This document shows, piece after piece, positions 44,138 to 52,349 of a stretch of 64,000 bases of DNA; positions within the stretch are counted from its first letter, which is position 1; each line of letters begins with the position of its first letter. The stretch spans positions 475,018 to 539,017 of the forward strand of contig NZ_SMGR01000003.1 in NCBI RefSeq assembly GCF_004346865.1, read 5' to 3'. A model generated the notes under the pieces. The model was not told where the DNA came from. It saw only the letters and a program-made list of their open reading frames with translations, and did no database searches. Source of the DNA: Shimia isoporae (GTDB lineage Bacteria; Pseudomonadota; Alphaproteobacteria; Rhodobacterales; Rhodobacteraceae). The translations under genes were made by a program, and so were the position numbers.

Positions 44138-46123
44138 TCACTCCGCTGGTTGCGCCGAAGGCATTTTTTTCGGCCTGACTGCCGGAGCACCCACGCGAAG
44201 CCGCCTGTCTGCGAGAGAAATCACCGCGGCAAGCGACATCAGGAGGGCGCCAAGCCACATCCAAGGGACCCCCGCATTGTAGTAATAACGCACGACATGC
44301 CTGCCGCTGCCATCCGGATCACCGAGCACGGCATAAAGGTCACCATGCCATTTGGTCTCAATTCCAGCCTCGGTCGTAGGTTGTTGTTCCACTGGATACC
44401 ACCTGCGTTCCGGCCAAAGCGTGCTAATCAATTCGTCATCGTTGAACACATCAACTTTTGCCAGTGTCGTTTGAAAATTTGCCCCTCTTTCGTTCTTGGT
44501 TTCTTGAAGGACAAATTCGTATGGCCCCACCTGAACGGCGGCTCCGGGCTGCACGCTTAGAATTACCTCGTGGCTCCAAACCGAAACCGTCACAACACCA
44601 GCGGCAGCCACTGCTAATCCAAAGTGACCTAGGTACAGACCCCAAGCAGAACGCGGCAATCCGATTAATCGCCTAAAAGCAACAATTAGGGTGGATTTCT
44701 GCCAGCCTATACGGGCGCCAATGTCTTGACATGTCGCAATGGCAAGAAAAAGCGCCACGAAAACACCGATATGGCCGGCCGTAGATACAGATGGTGCAAT
44801 CACAGCGATGACGACGGCACCGAAAAGTGCAACCCCTCCGCATTTTGCGGCGCGCCGCAAAACTGCGTCTTTGCTCGCTCGTTTCCAACTTAAGAACGGC
44901 CCTATTCCAGCCAAGAACATTGCGACACCAAAGACCGGTAGAAAGGCACTATTAAAATAAGGCGCGCCTACCGTAATCTTGTCTCCTGTAACCAGCTCAA
45001 GTCCGAGCGGATACAGAGTGCCTATGAAGACGATCCCGCAGGCAACAGTTAAAAGCAAGTTGTTGACGAGCAAACCACTCTCGCGGGACCAAAGTGCAAA
45101 AACGCCCCCCTCTTCAATCTGCGGCGCGCGCCACGCAAACAACGACAACGCGCCACCGATGGCGATTGACAACAGCAGAAGAATAAAGACGCCTCTTTCC
45201 GGGTCAGTGGCAAAAGCATGGACGGAAGTCAGTATGCCGGATCGAACGAGGAACGTGCCAATCAGCGAGAGAGAAAACGTTAGGATTGCAAGCAGGATAG
45301 TCCACTTCAACAGCGCATTGCGTTTTTCAACAACGATCGCAGAGTGGAGCAGGGCGGTACCAATCAACCAAGGCATAAATGACGCGTTCTCGACCGGATC
45401 CCAAAACCAGAACCCTCCCCACCCCAATTCATAGTAAGCCCACCAACTGCCTAGCGCGATACCAGCCGTTAGTCCTGACCAAGCGACCAAAACCCAAGGA
45501 CGCATCCAGCGCGCCCACGCTGGGTCTACCCTTCCGGTTATTAATGCCGCTACCGCAAAAGAAAACGCCGTCGAAAACCCAACGTAGCCGAGATAAAGCA
45601 GCGGTGGGTGAAACGCGACGCCGGGGTCTTGAAGAAGCGGATTCATGCCTTGCCCGTCCAACGGCGGCAATGGCAAGCGCTCAAACGGGTTTGATGTCAA
45701 AAGAAGGAAAAGGTAGAAGCCCACCCCGATCCAAGCCTGGACCAAAAGGACGATGGCCCTGACGGGTGTGTGAATGACACGCCCAAAAAATGCAATCAAC
45801 ACGCCAAAGAGCGCCAGCATCAATACCCAGAGCAACATGGAGCCTTCATGGTTGGCCCAAACGCCAGTCACTTTGTACAGCAACGGCTTCATCGAGTGCG
45901 AATTAAGCGCAACAATACGCATTGAAAAATCTGATACGACAAAGGCATAGGTCAAAGCGGCAAACGAACTGGCGACAGCAAAAAACTGCACCTGAGCTGC
46001 GGTATCCGCGACCCTCATAGCAGCTGCGTGTTCGGCTTTCGCGCCCCAAATCGGTACTGTGGCCTGTATCAATGCAGCAGCCAGCGCGAGGCAAAGCATG
46101 AAGTGCCCGAGTTCCGCAATCAT
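44138..46123 (-). CDS. ccmF: Cytochrome c heme lyase subunit CcmF (NrfE-like position)
   Basis: This 661-residue inner-membrane heme-handling protein has many hydrophobic segments and the tryptophan-rich WWD signature (WGGFWFWDPVENASFMPW, about residues 236-253) that binds heme at the periplasmic face. Conserved histidines flank it. ATG 46123 follows GGAGGCC and overlaps the fnr stop by 4 bases. Together with CcmH and CcmI it forms a heme-ligation complex. ccmA, B, C, D, E and G are not here, so a general system must lie elsewhere and this set may be specialised. Confidence 0.93.
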   Translation of the reverse strand: MIAELGHFMLCLALAAALIQATVPIWGAKAEHAAAMRVADTAAQVQFFAVASSFAALTYAFVVSDFSMRIVALNSHSMKPLLYKVTGVWANHEGSMLLWVLMLALFGVLIAFFGRVIHTPVRAIVLLVQAWIGVGFYLFLLLTSNPFERLPLPPLDGQGMNPLLQDPGVAFHPPLLYLGYVGFSTAFSFAVAALITGRVDPAWARWMRPWVLVAWSGLTAGIALGSWWAYYELGWGGFWFWDPVENASFMPWLIGTALLHSAIVVEKRNALLKWTILLAILTFSLSLIGTFLVRSGILTSVHAFATDPERGVFILLLLSIAIGGALSLFAWRAPQIEEGGVFALWSRESGLLVNNLLLTVACGIVFIGTLYPLGLELVTGDKITVGAPYFNSAFLPVFGVAMFLAGIGPFLSWKRASKDAVLRRAAKCGGVALFGAVVIAVIAPSVSTAGHIGVFVALFLAIATCQDIGARIGWQKSTLIVAFRRLIGLPRSAWGLYLGHFGLAVAAAGVVTVSVWSHEVILSVQPGAAVQVGPYEFVLQETKNERGANFQTTLAKVDVFNDDELISTLWPERRWYPVEQQPTTEAGIETKWHGDLYAVLGDPDGSGRHVVRYYYNAGVPWMWLGALLMSLAAVISLADRRLRVGAPAVRPKKMPSAQPAE

Positions 46124-46890
46124 TGAAAGGCCTCCAGCAGCAAGCGTGCATGGCAAGACGTCCGTGGATCATGCAGATCGACGGGAAGGCGTCTTTCAAC
46201 TGCGCCAAAATCAGGGATCACGTATTCCGAGCGGTTCAGAAACTTGACCAAGCCAGATTTTTTGATCCGAGTGAGAATGCGACTGACAGTCTCCGCGTTT
46301 AGGCCAAGATAGTCAGCAATGTCTTCGCGGCTCATTGTCAGAGTCGTTACGGGAGCGATGGGGTCTATTGCAGAATGGCGGATCGCATGCTCCGCTAGAT
46401 AAAGCAAAACCCGTTCTTGGCTATCCAGACGGCCAAGTGCTGAGATCCGATCCTGACTTCGGGCCAACCTATGGTGAACAATTGAAAAGGTCGCGGCAAG
46501 AAATCTTGGATCATGGCGAAGGTTTTGCGCATCGGCAGAGAGATCGAACTTCCAGATTTCGCAGTCTTCAAGCGCCTCAAGCCAGCTTTGTGTGTTTTCA
46601 CCGGACATCAACCCGCAAACTACATCACCGGTGCGTTCAATCGACACAATCTGCCGACGCCCGTCCGCAAAGTTGGTGCAACTGGCAGCTGTTCCCCCCG
46701 CAATCACCCAGAAAGTCATGCACCCAACTTCCTGTCCGGCCTCCAATCGATCACCGCGGCCCAACAATAGCTGTTCGTTTGAACGCTCCGAAATGTCGTC
46801 GTCGAACAGGCCGCAATGCGTCCTTCGACAGCTATCACACGTCGTCGCCGGACGGGGCACAGTCACCTCTTGCAGGTGTCCTCTCAACAT
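46120..46890 (-). CDS. FNR/CRP-family regulator with an N-terminal cysteine cluster
   Basis: This 256-residue regulator has a cyclic-nucleotide-binding-like sensor domain and a C-terminal helix-turn-helix with TMSREDIADYLGLNAETVSR, where the E..SR pattern is that of FNR-type DNA recognition. Cys18, Cys21 and Cys26 (CDSCRRTHC) resemble the iron-sulfur cluster ligands of FNR; Cys92 or Cys110 could be the fourth. Oxygen or redox sensing is therefore likely. It leads the ccmFHI operon (4-base overlap) and is divergent from the twelve-heme cytochrome gene. Confidence 0.86.
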   Translation of the reverse strand: MLRGHLQEVTVPRPATTCDSCRRTHCGLFDDDISERSNEQLLLGRGDRLEAGQEVGCMTFWVIAGGTAASCTNFADGRRQIVSIERTGDVVCGLMSGENTQSWLEALEDCEIWKFDLSADAQNLRHDPRFLAATFSIVHHRLARSQDRISALGRLDSQERVLLYLAEHAIRHSAIDPIAPVTTLTMSREDIADYLGLNAETVSRILTRIKKSGLVKFLNRSEYVIPDFGAVERRLPVDLHDPRTSCHARLLLEAFQ

Positions 46891-47190
46891 CTTCCCTCGC
46901 TCACTTCGCTTGCTCGTCGCTGGCCAAGGACGGCCAAAATACGATCACAAATCAGGACACACTATGCGTCCGTGGGGTAACAAAACTTTGATTTGAGTCA
47001 TTGGTATTGGAATAAATTAACAGTTTAGACAGAATATCCGTTGATGCAAACCTGACATAAATCAGGTTTTGTCAATCTCCTGAAATTGCGTATTCCACAA
47101 ATCATCTGGACTGACATTTGTCAGGGAGCTCGGCGAAGCGTTCTATCTACGGTGGAATCATCTGCGTTGTTAATGGAGGAGTGATTCCCC
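46891..47190. promoter_or_regulatory. Divergent promoter between fnr-ccmFHI and the twelve-heme cytochrome gene
   Basis: This 300-base gap holds no gene. It contains two FNR/NNR-like palindromes, CTGAC-ATAA-ATCAG (47052-47065, within a longer AACCTGA/TCAGGTT repeat) and CTGAC-ATTT-GTCAG (47111-47124). Their centres are 59 bases apart. The second is centred about 74 bases before the cytochrome start codon, fitting a -41.5 activator site if transcription starts near 47159. Confidence 0.65.
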
Positions 47191-49542
47191 GTGAAACGTC
47201 TATTGCTTTCACTGTTTTTCACGCTCTGTGCGTCGAGCTGGGCTTCGGCCCAAGAGGTGCCAGAGAAGGTGGACCCTGCAGTGGCACAAGAAAAGGGCTG
47301 TTTGTCCTGCCATGAAGGGATCGAAGATTTTACCGATGGCGTAATGATGGAAACCATCCACGCCATGGGGCCGGATTACAATGACCCGGGCGGCTGCGTC
47401 GTCTGTCACGGCGGCACCCCGAGTGGTTTAACTGCCGAAGAAGCCCACAGCGGCAGCCCTGTTGACCTCGTCGACATCGGGGGACCGCACACGTTTTACC
47501 CCGATCCCGGTGCATTGCCTGTCGCAGAGAAAGCCTGTGGCCAATGTCACGATGGGTACGCAGAGCGACTGACCAAATCCCTGATGAACACCGAAGCAGG
47601 CAAGTTACAAGGGAACTTGTGGGCGTGGGGTGTCATCGACACCTATCAGGCGATCTATGGCAACTACGATCTGGTCGATGAAGACGGCCCAACGCCTTCC
47701 GTCGGTACTGACACATACAAAGAGTATATGACAGCCTATGTTGAGGCGCATCCCGAACAAATTCCGATGTCGATGGAACAAGTTCCGGATGTAGACGTCG
47801 ATGCTATCAGTCAGCACCCGGAGATGGCGGGGATAACCTATTCACGACAGCAATGCCAACGGTGTCACGTCGGTGTGAACGGCCGTGAAAAGCGTGGCGA
47901 TTTCCGCGGCGCGGGTTGCTCATCGTGTCACGTACCTTACTCGAATGAAGGTCTATACGAAGGTGGTGATCCCACGATTGCGAAAGACCAGCCAGGCAAA
48001 CTTCTGACGCACCAACTTCAAGGGACACGCAAGTCCAAAGTGAAGCATGGAGACGTAGAATATTCGGGGATTCCCACAGAAAGTTGCGTGAGTTGCCATA
48101 ACCGTGGCAAACGGATCGGCGTTAGCTATCAGGGCATCATGGAGTTCCCTTACGGATCACCCTATGACGCATCCGGAGGCAAGCAGCCCAAGCTTCACAC
48201 CAAAAACTACCTCTATATCAAAGAGGATCTTCACCACGCGACAGAGTCGCGACCGGGCAACCCTGAAGGCGGACTGCTTTGCCAAGACTGCCACACCACC
48301 GTCGACATGCACGGCGACGGCAACCTTCCCGGCACAACGCTGGCACAAGTTGAGGTGGAATGTGAGGACTGTCACGGCACCGTCAGCAAGTTCCCATGGG
48401 AGCTCCCCATAGGATATGGCGAAGAATTCGGCGAAGTGCTTGACGGCGACGCAAGAGGCTTGACCGAAGACCTGACTGACGAACAGTACTTTGCTTACGA
48501 GTACGATGCTCAGGACGGCTATCTTCTGACCGCGCGAGGCAACCCATTCGGCAATGTCGTAAAATCGGGAGATAAGGTGATCATGCACTCTGCTTCCGGC
48601 CTCGACTTCGAGGTTCCTGTTCTGAAGCAGATTGGGATTGATGGCACGTGGAAATCCCCGAACGCCGAAGTGGCAATGATGAGCGTTGGCCAGCACATGG
48701 AAAGCATGGAATGTTATGCCTGCCACGCTGACTGGGCACCCCAGTGCTACGGTTGCCACGTGACAGTTGACTATTCGGAAGGCAAAACCGACGTCGATTG
48801 GATCAAAAACGCGAACTCGCGTGGCGATAACGGCTTAACCGCAGATGCGGAATTGGGTACCAACGGATTGACCGGTCCGGGCAAGGTCTCTGAAACACGC
48901 AGTTATTTGCGCTGGGAAGAGCCGACCCTAGGTATCAACGGTGAGGGCCGCGTGTCTCCACTCATGCCGGGATGTCAGGTTATCACAACGGTCATCGACA
49001 AGGACGGCAATACAGTCTCGCAAAACGAGATCTGGATGACACCTGATGCAGGCGGGACCAAGGGCATCGACCATGCGGCTGTTCAACCTCACACGGCTGG
49101 TCGCGAAGCGCGGACCTGCGAGAGCTGCCACAATAACCCGAAAGCTTTGGGCTATGGCGTCTCGGGCGGTCGCTTCCTGAACGGCTATGAGAATGGCTTT
49201 ACCATCGATCTGAAGACGGAAACGGGCGCTTTGATCCCGCAACAAACTCAGGTCCAAAGCCAAGCCATTCCGGCGCTCGACCACGATCTTAGCCGGATCG
49301 TAACCGAGGACGGAGAACAGCTTGTGTCCGTCGGCTCTCACTGGCCACTCACCGGTCCGCTTCCTCAGGAAATGCGGGAACGCATCGAGCGTACTGGCCT
49401 CTGTATGGGTTGTCATCAGAACATGACCAATGAGGATCTGTGGTCGCAGGTCAACTCGCCCAAATTCGTAACCAACGACGAACACAAGGCGGTCATGGAT
49501 GCGGCGCTCAAGGCCTATGCCGAAGAGCAATCTAAGAAGTGA
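47191..49542 (+). CDS. Twelve-heme periplasmic c-type cytochrome, function unknown
   Basis: This 783-residue secreted protein has a signal peptide (about 1-20, ending SWASAQ) and twelve CxxCH motifs: CLSCH (37-41), CVVCH, CGQCH, CQRCH, CSSCH, CVSCH, CQDCH, CEDCH, CYACH, CYGCH, CESCH and CMGCH. No CxxCK is seen. One extra cysteine (Cys595, PGCQ) is outside the heme motifs. The size suggests an oxidoreductase rather than a simple carrier. GTG 47191 follows GGAGGA. It is divergent from an FNR regulator and ccmFHI, and followed by a Rap1a-domain gene. I cannot name the substrate; a sulfur or nitrogen compound is plausible. Confidence 0.85.
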   Translation: MKRLLLSLFFTLCASSWASAQEVPEKVDPAVAQEKGCLSCHEGIEDFTDGVMMETIHAMGPDYNDPGGCVVCHGGTPSGLTAEEAHSGSPVDLVDIGGPHTFYPDPGALPVAEKACGQCHDGYAERLTKSLMNTEAGKLQGNLWAWGVIDTYQAIYGNYDLVDEDGPTPSVGTDTYKEYMTAYVEAHPEQIPMSMEQVPDVDVDAISQHPEMAGITYSRQQCQRCHVGVNGREKRGDFRGAGCSSCHVPYSNEGLYEGGDPTIAKDQPGKLLTHQLQGTRKSKVKHGDVEYSGIPTESCVSCHNRGKRIGVSYQGIMEFPYGSPYDASGGKQPKLHTKNYLYIKEDLHHATESRPGNPEGGLLCQDCHTTVDMHGDGNLPGTTLAQVEVECEDCHGTVSKFPWELPIGYGEEFGEVLDGDARGLTEDLTDEQYFAYEYDAQDGYLLTARGNPFGNVVKSGDKVIMHSASGLDFEVPVLKQIGIDGTWKSPNAEVAMMSVGQHMESMECYACHADWAPQCYGCHVTVDYSEGKTDVDWIKNANSRGDNGLTADAELGTNGLTGPGKVSETRSYLRWEEPTLGINGEGRVSPLMPGCQVITTVIDKDGNTVSQNEIWMTPDAGGTKGIDHAAVQPHTAGREARTCESCHNNPKALGYGVSGGRFLNGYENGFTIDLKTETGALIPQQTQVQSQAIPALDHDLSRIVTEDGEQLVSVGSHWPLTGPLPQEMRERIERTGLCMGCHQNMTNEDLWSQVNSPKFVTNDEHKAVMDAALKAYAEEQSKK

Positions 49543-49598
49543 TGCAAGTGGGTCCGGCCAGTCGGTCGGGCCCTATCCTCTCAGAAAGGAGCTGAGAT

Positions 49599-49958
49599 AT
49601 GCGACTGATCCTAGCATTGGCTGCAGCCGGCGCACTGGCATCTCCGGCAGCGGCTGATCCGAAATATACGGCGAAAGATCTTCTTTCGCCTTGCACCGAG
49701 GCCGACAACGACGCGCGTTGGGGCGAAGCTGCGGAAACAGAATGCGAGCAATACATCATGGGTTTCATTGCGGGGCTTGAGGCGACTGGAAATGCGGGTC
49801 CAGGCACCAAAATTTGCCCGCCGGACCAAAACACGGCCGACGAAGCCCGATGGGCTTTCATGCGTTGGGTGCATGGAGATTTCACCAAACGAAAGGCTAT
49901 GCCAGCATCTGACGGGTTAATGGCAGCTTTGGAGGAGCGTTTTCCCTGTGGCAGTTGA
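49599..49958 (+). CDS. Small secreted Rap1a/Tai-domain protein
   Basis: This 119-residue protein has a signal peptide (1-19, ending PAAADP) and a domain resembling Rap1a/Tai (DLLSPCTEAD, CEQYIMGFIAGLE, ICPPD and FPC), with four cysteines suited to two disulfides. In Serratia and Pseudomonas such domains occur in type VI immunity proteins, but no effector is near. It follows the twelve-heme cytochrome by 56 bases, with AAGGAGCTG before its start, and shares its terminator, so it may assist that cytochrome. Confidence 0.72.
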   Translation: MRLILALAAAGALASPAAADPKYTAKDLLSPCTEADNDARWGEAAETECEQYIMGFIAGLEATGNAGPGTKICPPDQNTADEARWAFMRWVHGDFTKRKAMPASDGLMAALEERFPCGS

Positions 49959-49981
49959 CGAGGCCACACTTCGCGCAACAG

Positions 49982-50010
49982 AAGGCAGGGTCAATGACAC
50001 TGCCTTTTTT
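49982..50010 (+). terminator. Intrinsic terminator after the cytochrome operon
   Basis: AAGGCAG (49982-49988) pairs with CTGCCTT (50000-50006), the inner GTCA/TGAC can add pairs, and TTTTTTCTT follows. It lies between the convergent Rap1a and uxuA genes. Confidence 0.85.
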
Positions 50011-50024
50011 CTTCCGAGCGCGCT

Positions 50025-51227
50025 TTAGCGGACGACGGAGGCCATCACACCGCGTAATTCCGCGAGCCCTTTCAGTCGCCCGACGAGCGGATATCCCGGC
50101 ATTACGGGGCGGTCGAGATCACTCAGAAGCGAATGCCCGTGGTCCGCACGCATTGGAATTTCCCAGTCAGAACGCCCTTGGCTCTTCCGCCGGCGCTCTT
50201 CATCAACCAGCGCCGATATCGTTGCTGCCATATCGACGTCTCCGCCAAGATGTTCGTCTTCAAAGAAACTTGTTTTGCACGCGTCGGAAGGTTGCAGACG
50301 GGTGGTATTTCGCAAATGGCAGAAGTGGACTTTGCTACCCAGTTGATCAACAAAATCAACGGGGTCAAAGTCTGCACTAACTCCAAGAGAGCCAGTGCAT
50401 AGAGTTATTCCGTTGGCAGGACTGTCAATGGACGCCACCAATTGCGCGTAGTCGTCGAGGTTTGACACCACACGCGGCAAACCCAACAGAGAGAAGGGTG
50501 GGTCGTCCGGATGACAACACAACCGAAGGCCCAACGCCTCGGCGGTTGGCACGACTTCACCCAGAAAATCAAACAAGTTTGACCTCAGTTTCTTAGCCGT
50601 GATGCCACTATATGTCCCGAGGCATTCTCGAACATCATTGAGCGTCCAGGTTTCCGCAGCACCGGGGAGGCCTGCGACGATATTGTCGACCATTGCCTGT
50701 TTTTTATCTTGGCACATGCCTTCGAAACGCGCGCGCGCCGCTTCTAGTATGCTGGCTGAAAACTCCTCGGAAGCTTCCGGGCGCTTCAGGATGTGAACGT
50801 CGAACGCGGCGAAATCGACAAGGTCAAACATCATAGCCGTGCCGCCATTTGGCAGCTGATAGGCCAAGTTCGTCCGCGTCCAATCCAAAACCGGCATGAA
50901 GTTGTAGCAGATTACTTCGAGACCGCATTCTGCTAGATTTCGCAAACTTTCCTTGTAGGCCGCAATATGGCCTTTCATTTCCGGCGCCTGCGTTTTTATC
51001 GCTTCAGACACAGGCAGGCTTTCGACAACATCCCAAGCGAGGCCACTTTTGGTTCCGTCCGGCAAAGTGGCGACTTCGCATTTTCGCTTTTGGATATCTT
51101 CCTTGCCCCAAACGTCACCGGAGGGGACATGATGCAGCGCTGTGACTATACCTGCTGCACCGGTTTGCCGGATTTCCGAGATCGAGATCTCATCGTTTGG
51201 CCCGAACCATCTCCAAGTCTCTCTCAT
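50025..51227 (-). CDS. uxuA: D-mannonate dehydratase
   Basis: This cytoplasmic metal-dependent lyase converts D-mannonate to 2-dehydro-3-deoxygluconate, the third step of glucuronate breakdown. The 400-residue protein opens with METWRWFGP-like residues and GIVTALHHVPSGDVW, both typical of UxuA; YNFMPVLDWTRT, CCHPDDPP and VHFCHLRN hold the substrate and metal-binding residues. Length matches the E. coli enzyme. It lies 8 bases after the ABC ATPase and ends the minus-strand operon. Confidence 0.96.
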   Translation of the reverse strand: MRETWRWFGPNDEISISEIRQTGAAGIVTALHHVPSGDVWGKEDIQKRKCEVATLPDGTKSGLAWDVVESLPVSEAIKTQAPEMKGHIAAYKESLRNLAECGLEVICYNFMPVLDWTRTNLAYQLPNGGTAMMFDLVDFAAFDVHILKRPEASEEFSASILEAARARFEGMCQDKKQAMVDNIVAGLPGAAETWTLNDVRECLGTYSGITAKKLRSNLFDFLGEVVPTAEALGLRLCCHPDDPPFSLLGLPRVVSNLDDYAQLVASIDSPANGITLCTGSLGVSADFDPVDFVDQLGSKVHFCHLRNTTRLQPSDACKTSFFEDEHLGGDVDMAATISALVDEERRRKSQGRSDWEIPMRADHGHSLLSDLDRPVMPGYPLVGRLKGLAELRGVMASVVR

Positions 51228-51235
51228 TTCGATCC

Positions 51236-52321
51236 CTATTCTTCAAAAGCCAAAAGGCTGTGCCCTTGGGCCGTGTCAAAAAGATGCATATGTTCGTCTG
51301 GCAAGTTCGTTTGCAGTGTATCACCAACCTGAATACGGGTTTGGCCGCGGCTGTGTAATGTGATGGGGACCTCGTTCCTTAGGCGGCCATAAACATAAGC
51401 CTCACCGCCTAGCTGTTCGACACTTTGAACCGCAACTGAAACGGCACCATCCGTGACAACTTGAAGTTCGGTCGGACGCAATCCAAGGGTCACCTTTTGG
51501 CCCGTTACATGTGAGAACCTTCCTTCCGGTAGAGACACTTCCTCACCAGTATCCAGTTTTAAGGTATTGATGTCATTTTCGCATACGCGCCCATTTAGGA
51601 AGTTCATCTTTGGAGACCCTATGAATCCCGCAACAAAAAGATTTACAGGACGGTTGTAGAGATCAAGAGGGGCCCCGAACTGCTCGACTTCTCCGGCCCG
51701 AAGAACCGCGATTTTGTCAGCCATTGTCATGGCTTCGACCTGATCGTGAGTGACATAAATCATTGTGTTTTCAAGGCGCCTGTGGAGCGAAGATATCTCG
51801 CCACGCATATCCACCCGCAACTCTGCATCTAGATTGGAGAGTGGCTCATCAAAGAGAAAAACCTGCGGCTCGCGGACAACCGCACGACCGATAGCAACAC
51901 GCTGCCTCTGCCCGCCGGACAGATCCTTGGGTCGACGATCCAGAAGCATGTCGATCTGCAACATCTTCGAGACTTCGGCGATTTTCCGTGCAATCTCAAC
52001 CTTTGGCATGTTGATGTTTTCGAGGCCGAAAGAGAGGTTTTGTCTCACGGTCATATGCGGATATAGAGCATAGGATTGGAATACCATTGCCAACCCGCGG
52101 TCCGCCGCAGGAACAGTGTTCACGATGTCCCCACCAATTTCGATGTCGCCGTCCGTAACGTCCTCCAGACCGGAAATCATCCGCAACAACGTAGATTTTC
52201 CACAACCCGACGGTCCCACAAAAACACAAAACTCTCCATGCTGGATAGACATGTCGACACCTTTGATGACTTCGACATTGCCATAACTCTTGCGCAGGTT
52301 TTTCAGCTCGATGCTTGCCAT
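51236..52321 (-). CDS. ABC transporter ATP-binding subunit (MalK/UgpC type) of the hexuronate locus
   Basis: This cytoplasmic ATPase has 361 residues. Walker A is GPSGCGKST (about 37-45), the signature LSGGQRQR and Walker B VFLFDEPLSNLD; a C-terminal TOBE-type regulatory domain (about 240-361) contains LGLRPTELQV. ATG 52321 (MASIELKNLRKSYG) is the natural start. It powers the two permeases upstream and is probably specific for a uronate or uronide, by context. Confidence 0.93.
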   Translation of the reverse strand: MASIELKNLRKSYGNVEVIKGVDMSIQHGEFCVFVGPSGCGKSTLLRMISGLEDVTDGDIEIGGDIVNTVPAADRGLAMVFQSYALYPHMTVRQNLSFGLENINMPKVEIARKIAEVSKMLQIDMLLDRRPKDLSGGQRQRVAIGRAVVREPQVFLFDEPLSNLDAELRVDMRGEISSLHRRLENTMIYVTHDQVEAMTMADKIAVLRAGEVEQFGAPLDLYNRPVNLFVAGFIGSPKMNFLNGRVCENDINTLKLDTGEEVSLPEGRFSHVTGQKVTLGLRPTELQVVTDGAVSVAVQSVEQLGGEAYVYGRLRNEVPITLHSRGQTRIQVGDTLQTNLPDEHMHLFDTAQGHSLLAFEE

Positions 52322-52349
52322 TTTAATACTTGTCTCCGATCGCCCTGAC

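Noticed and set aside
47191..49542. NrfA-type nitrite reductase
   Set aside because: No CxxCK motif and more than twice the number of hemes of NrfA; only the genetic layout is similar.
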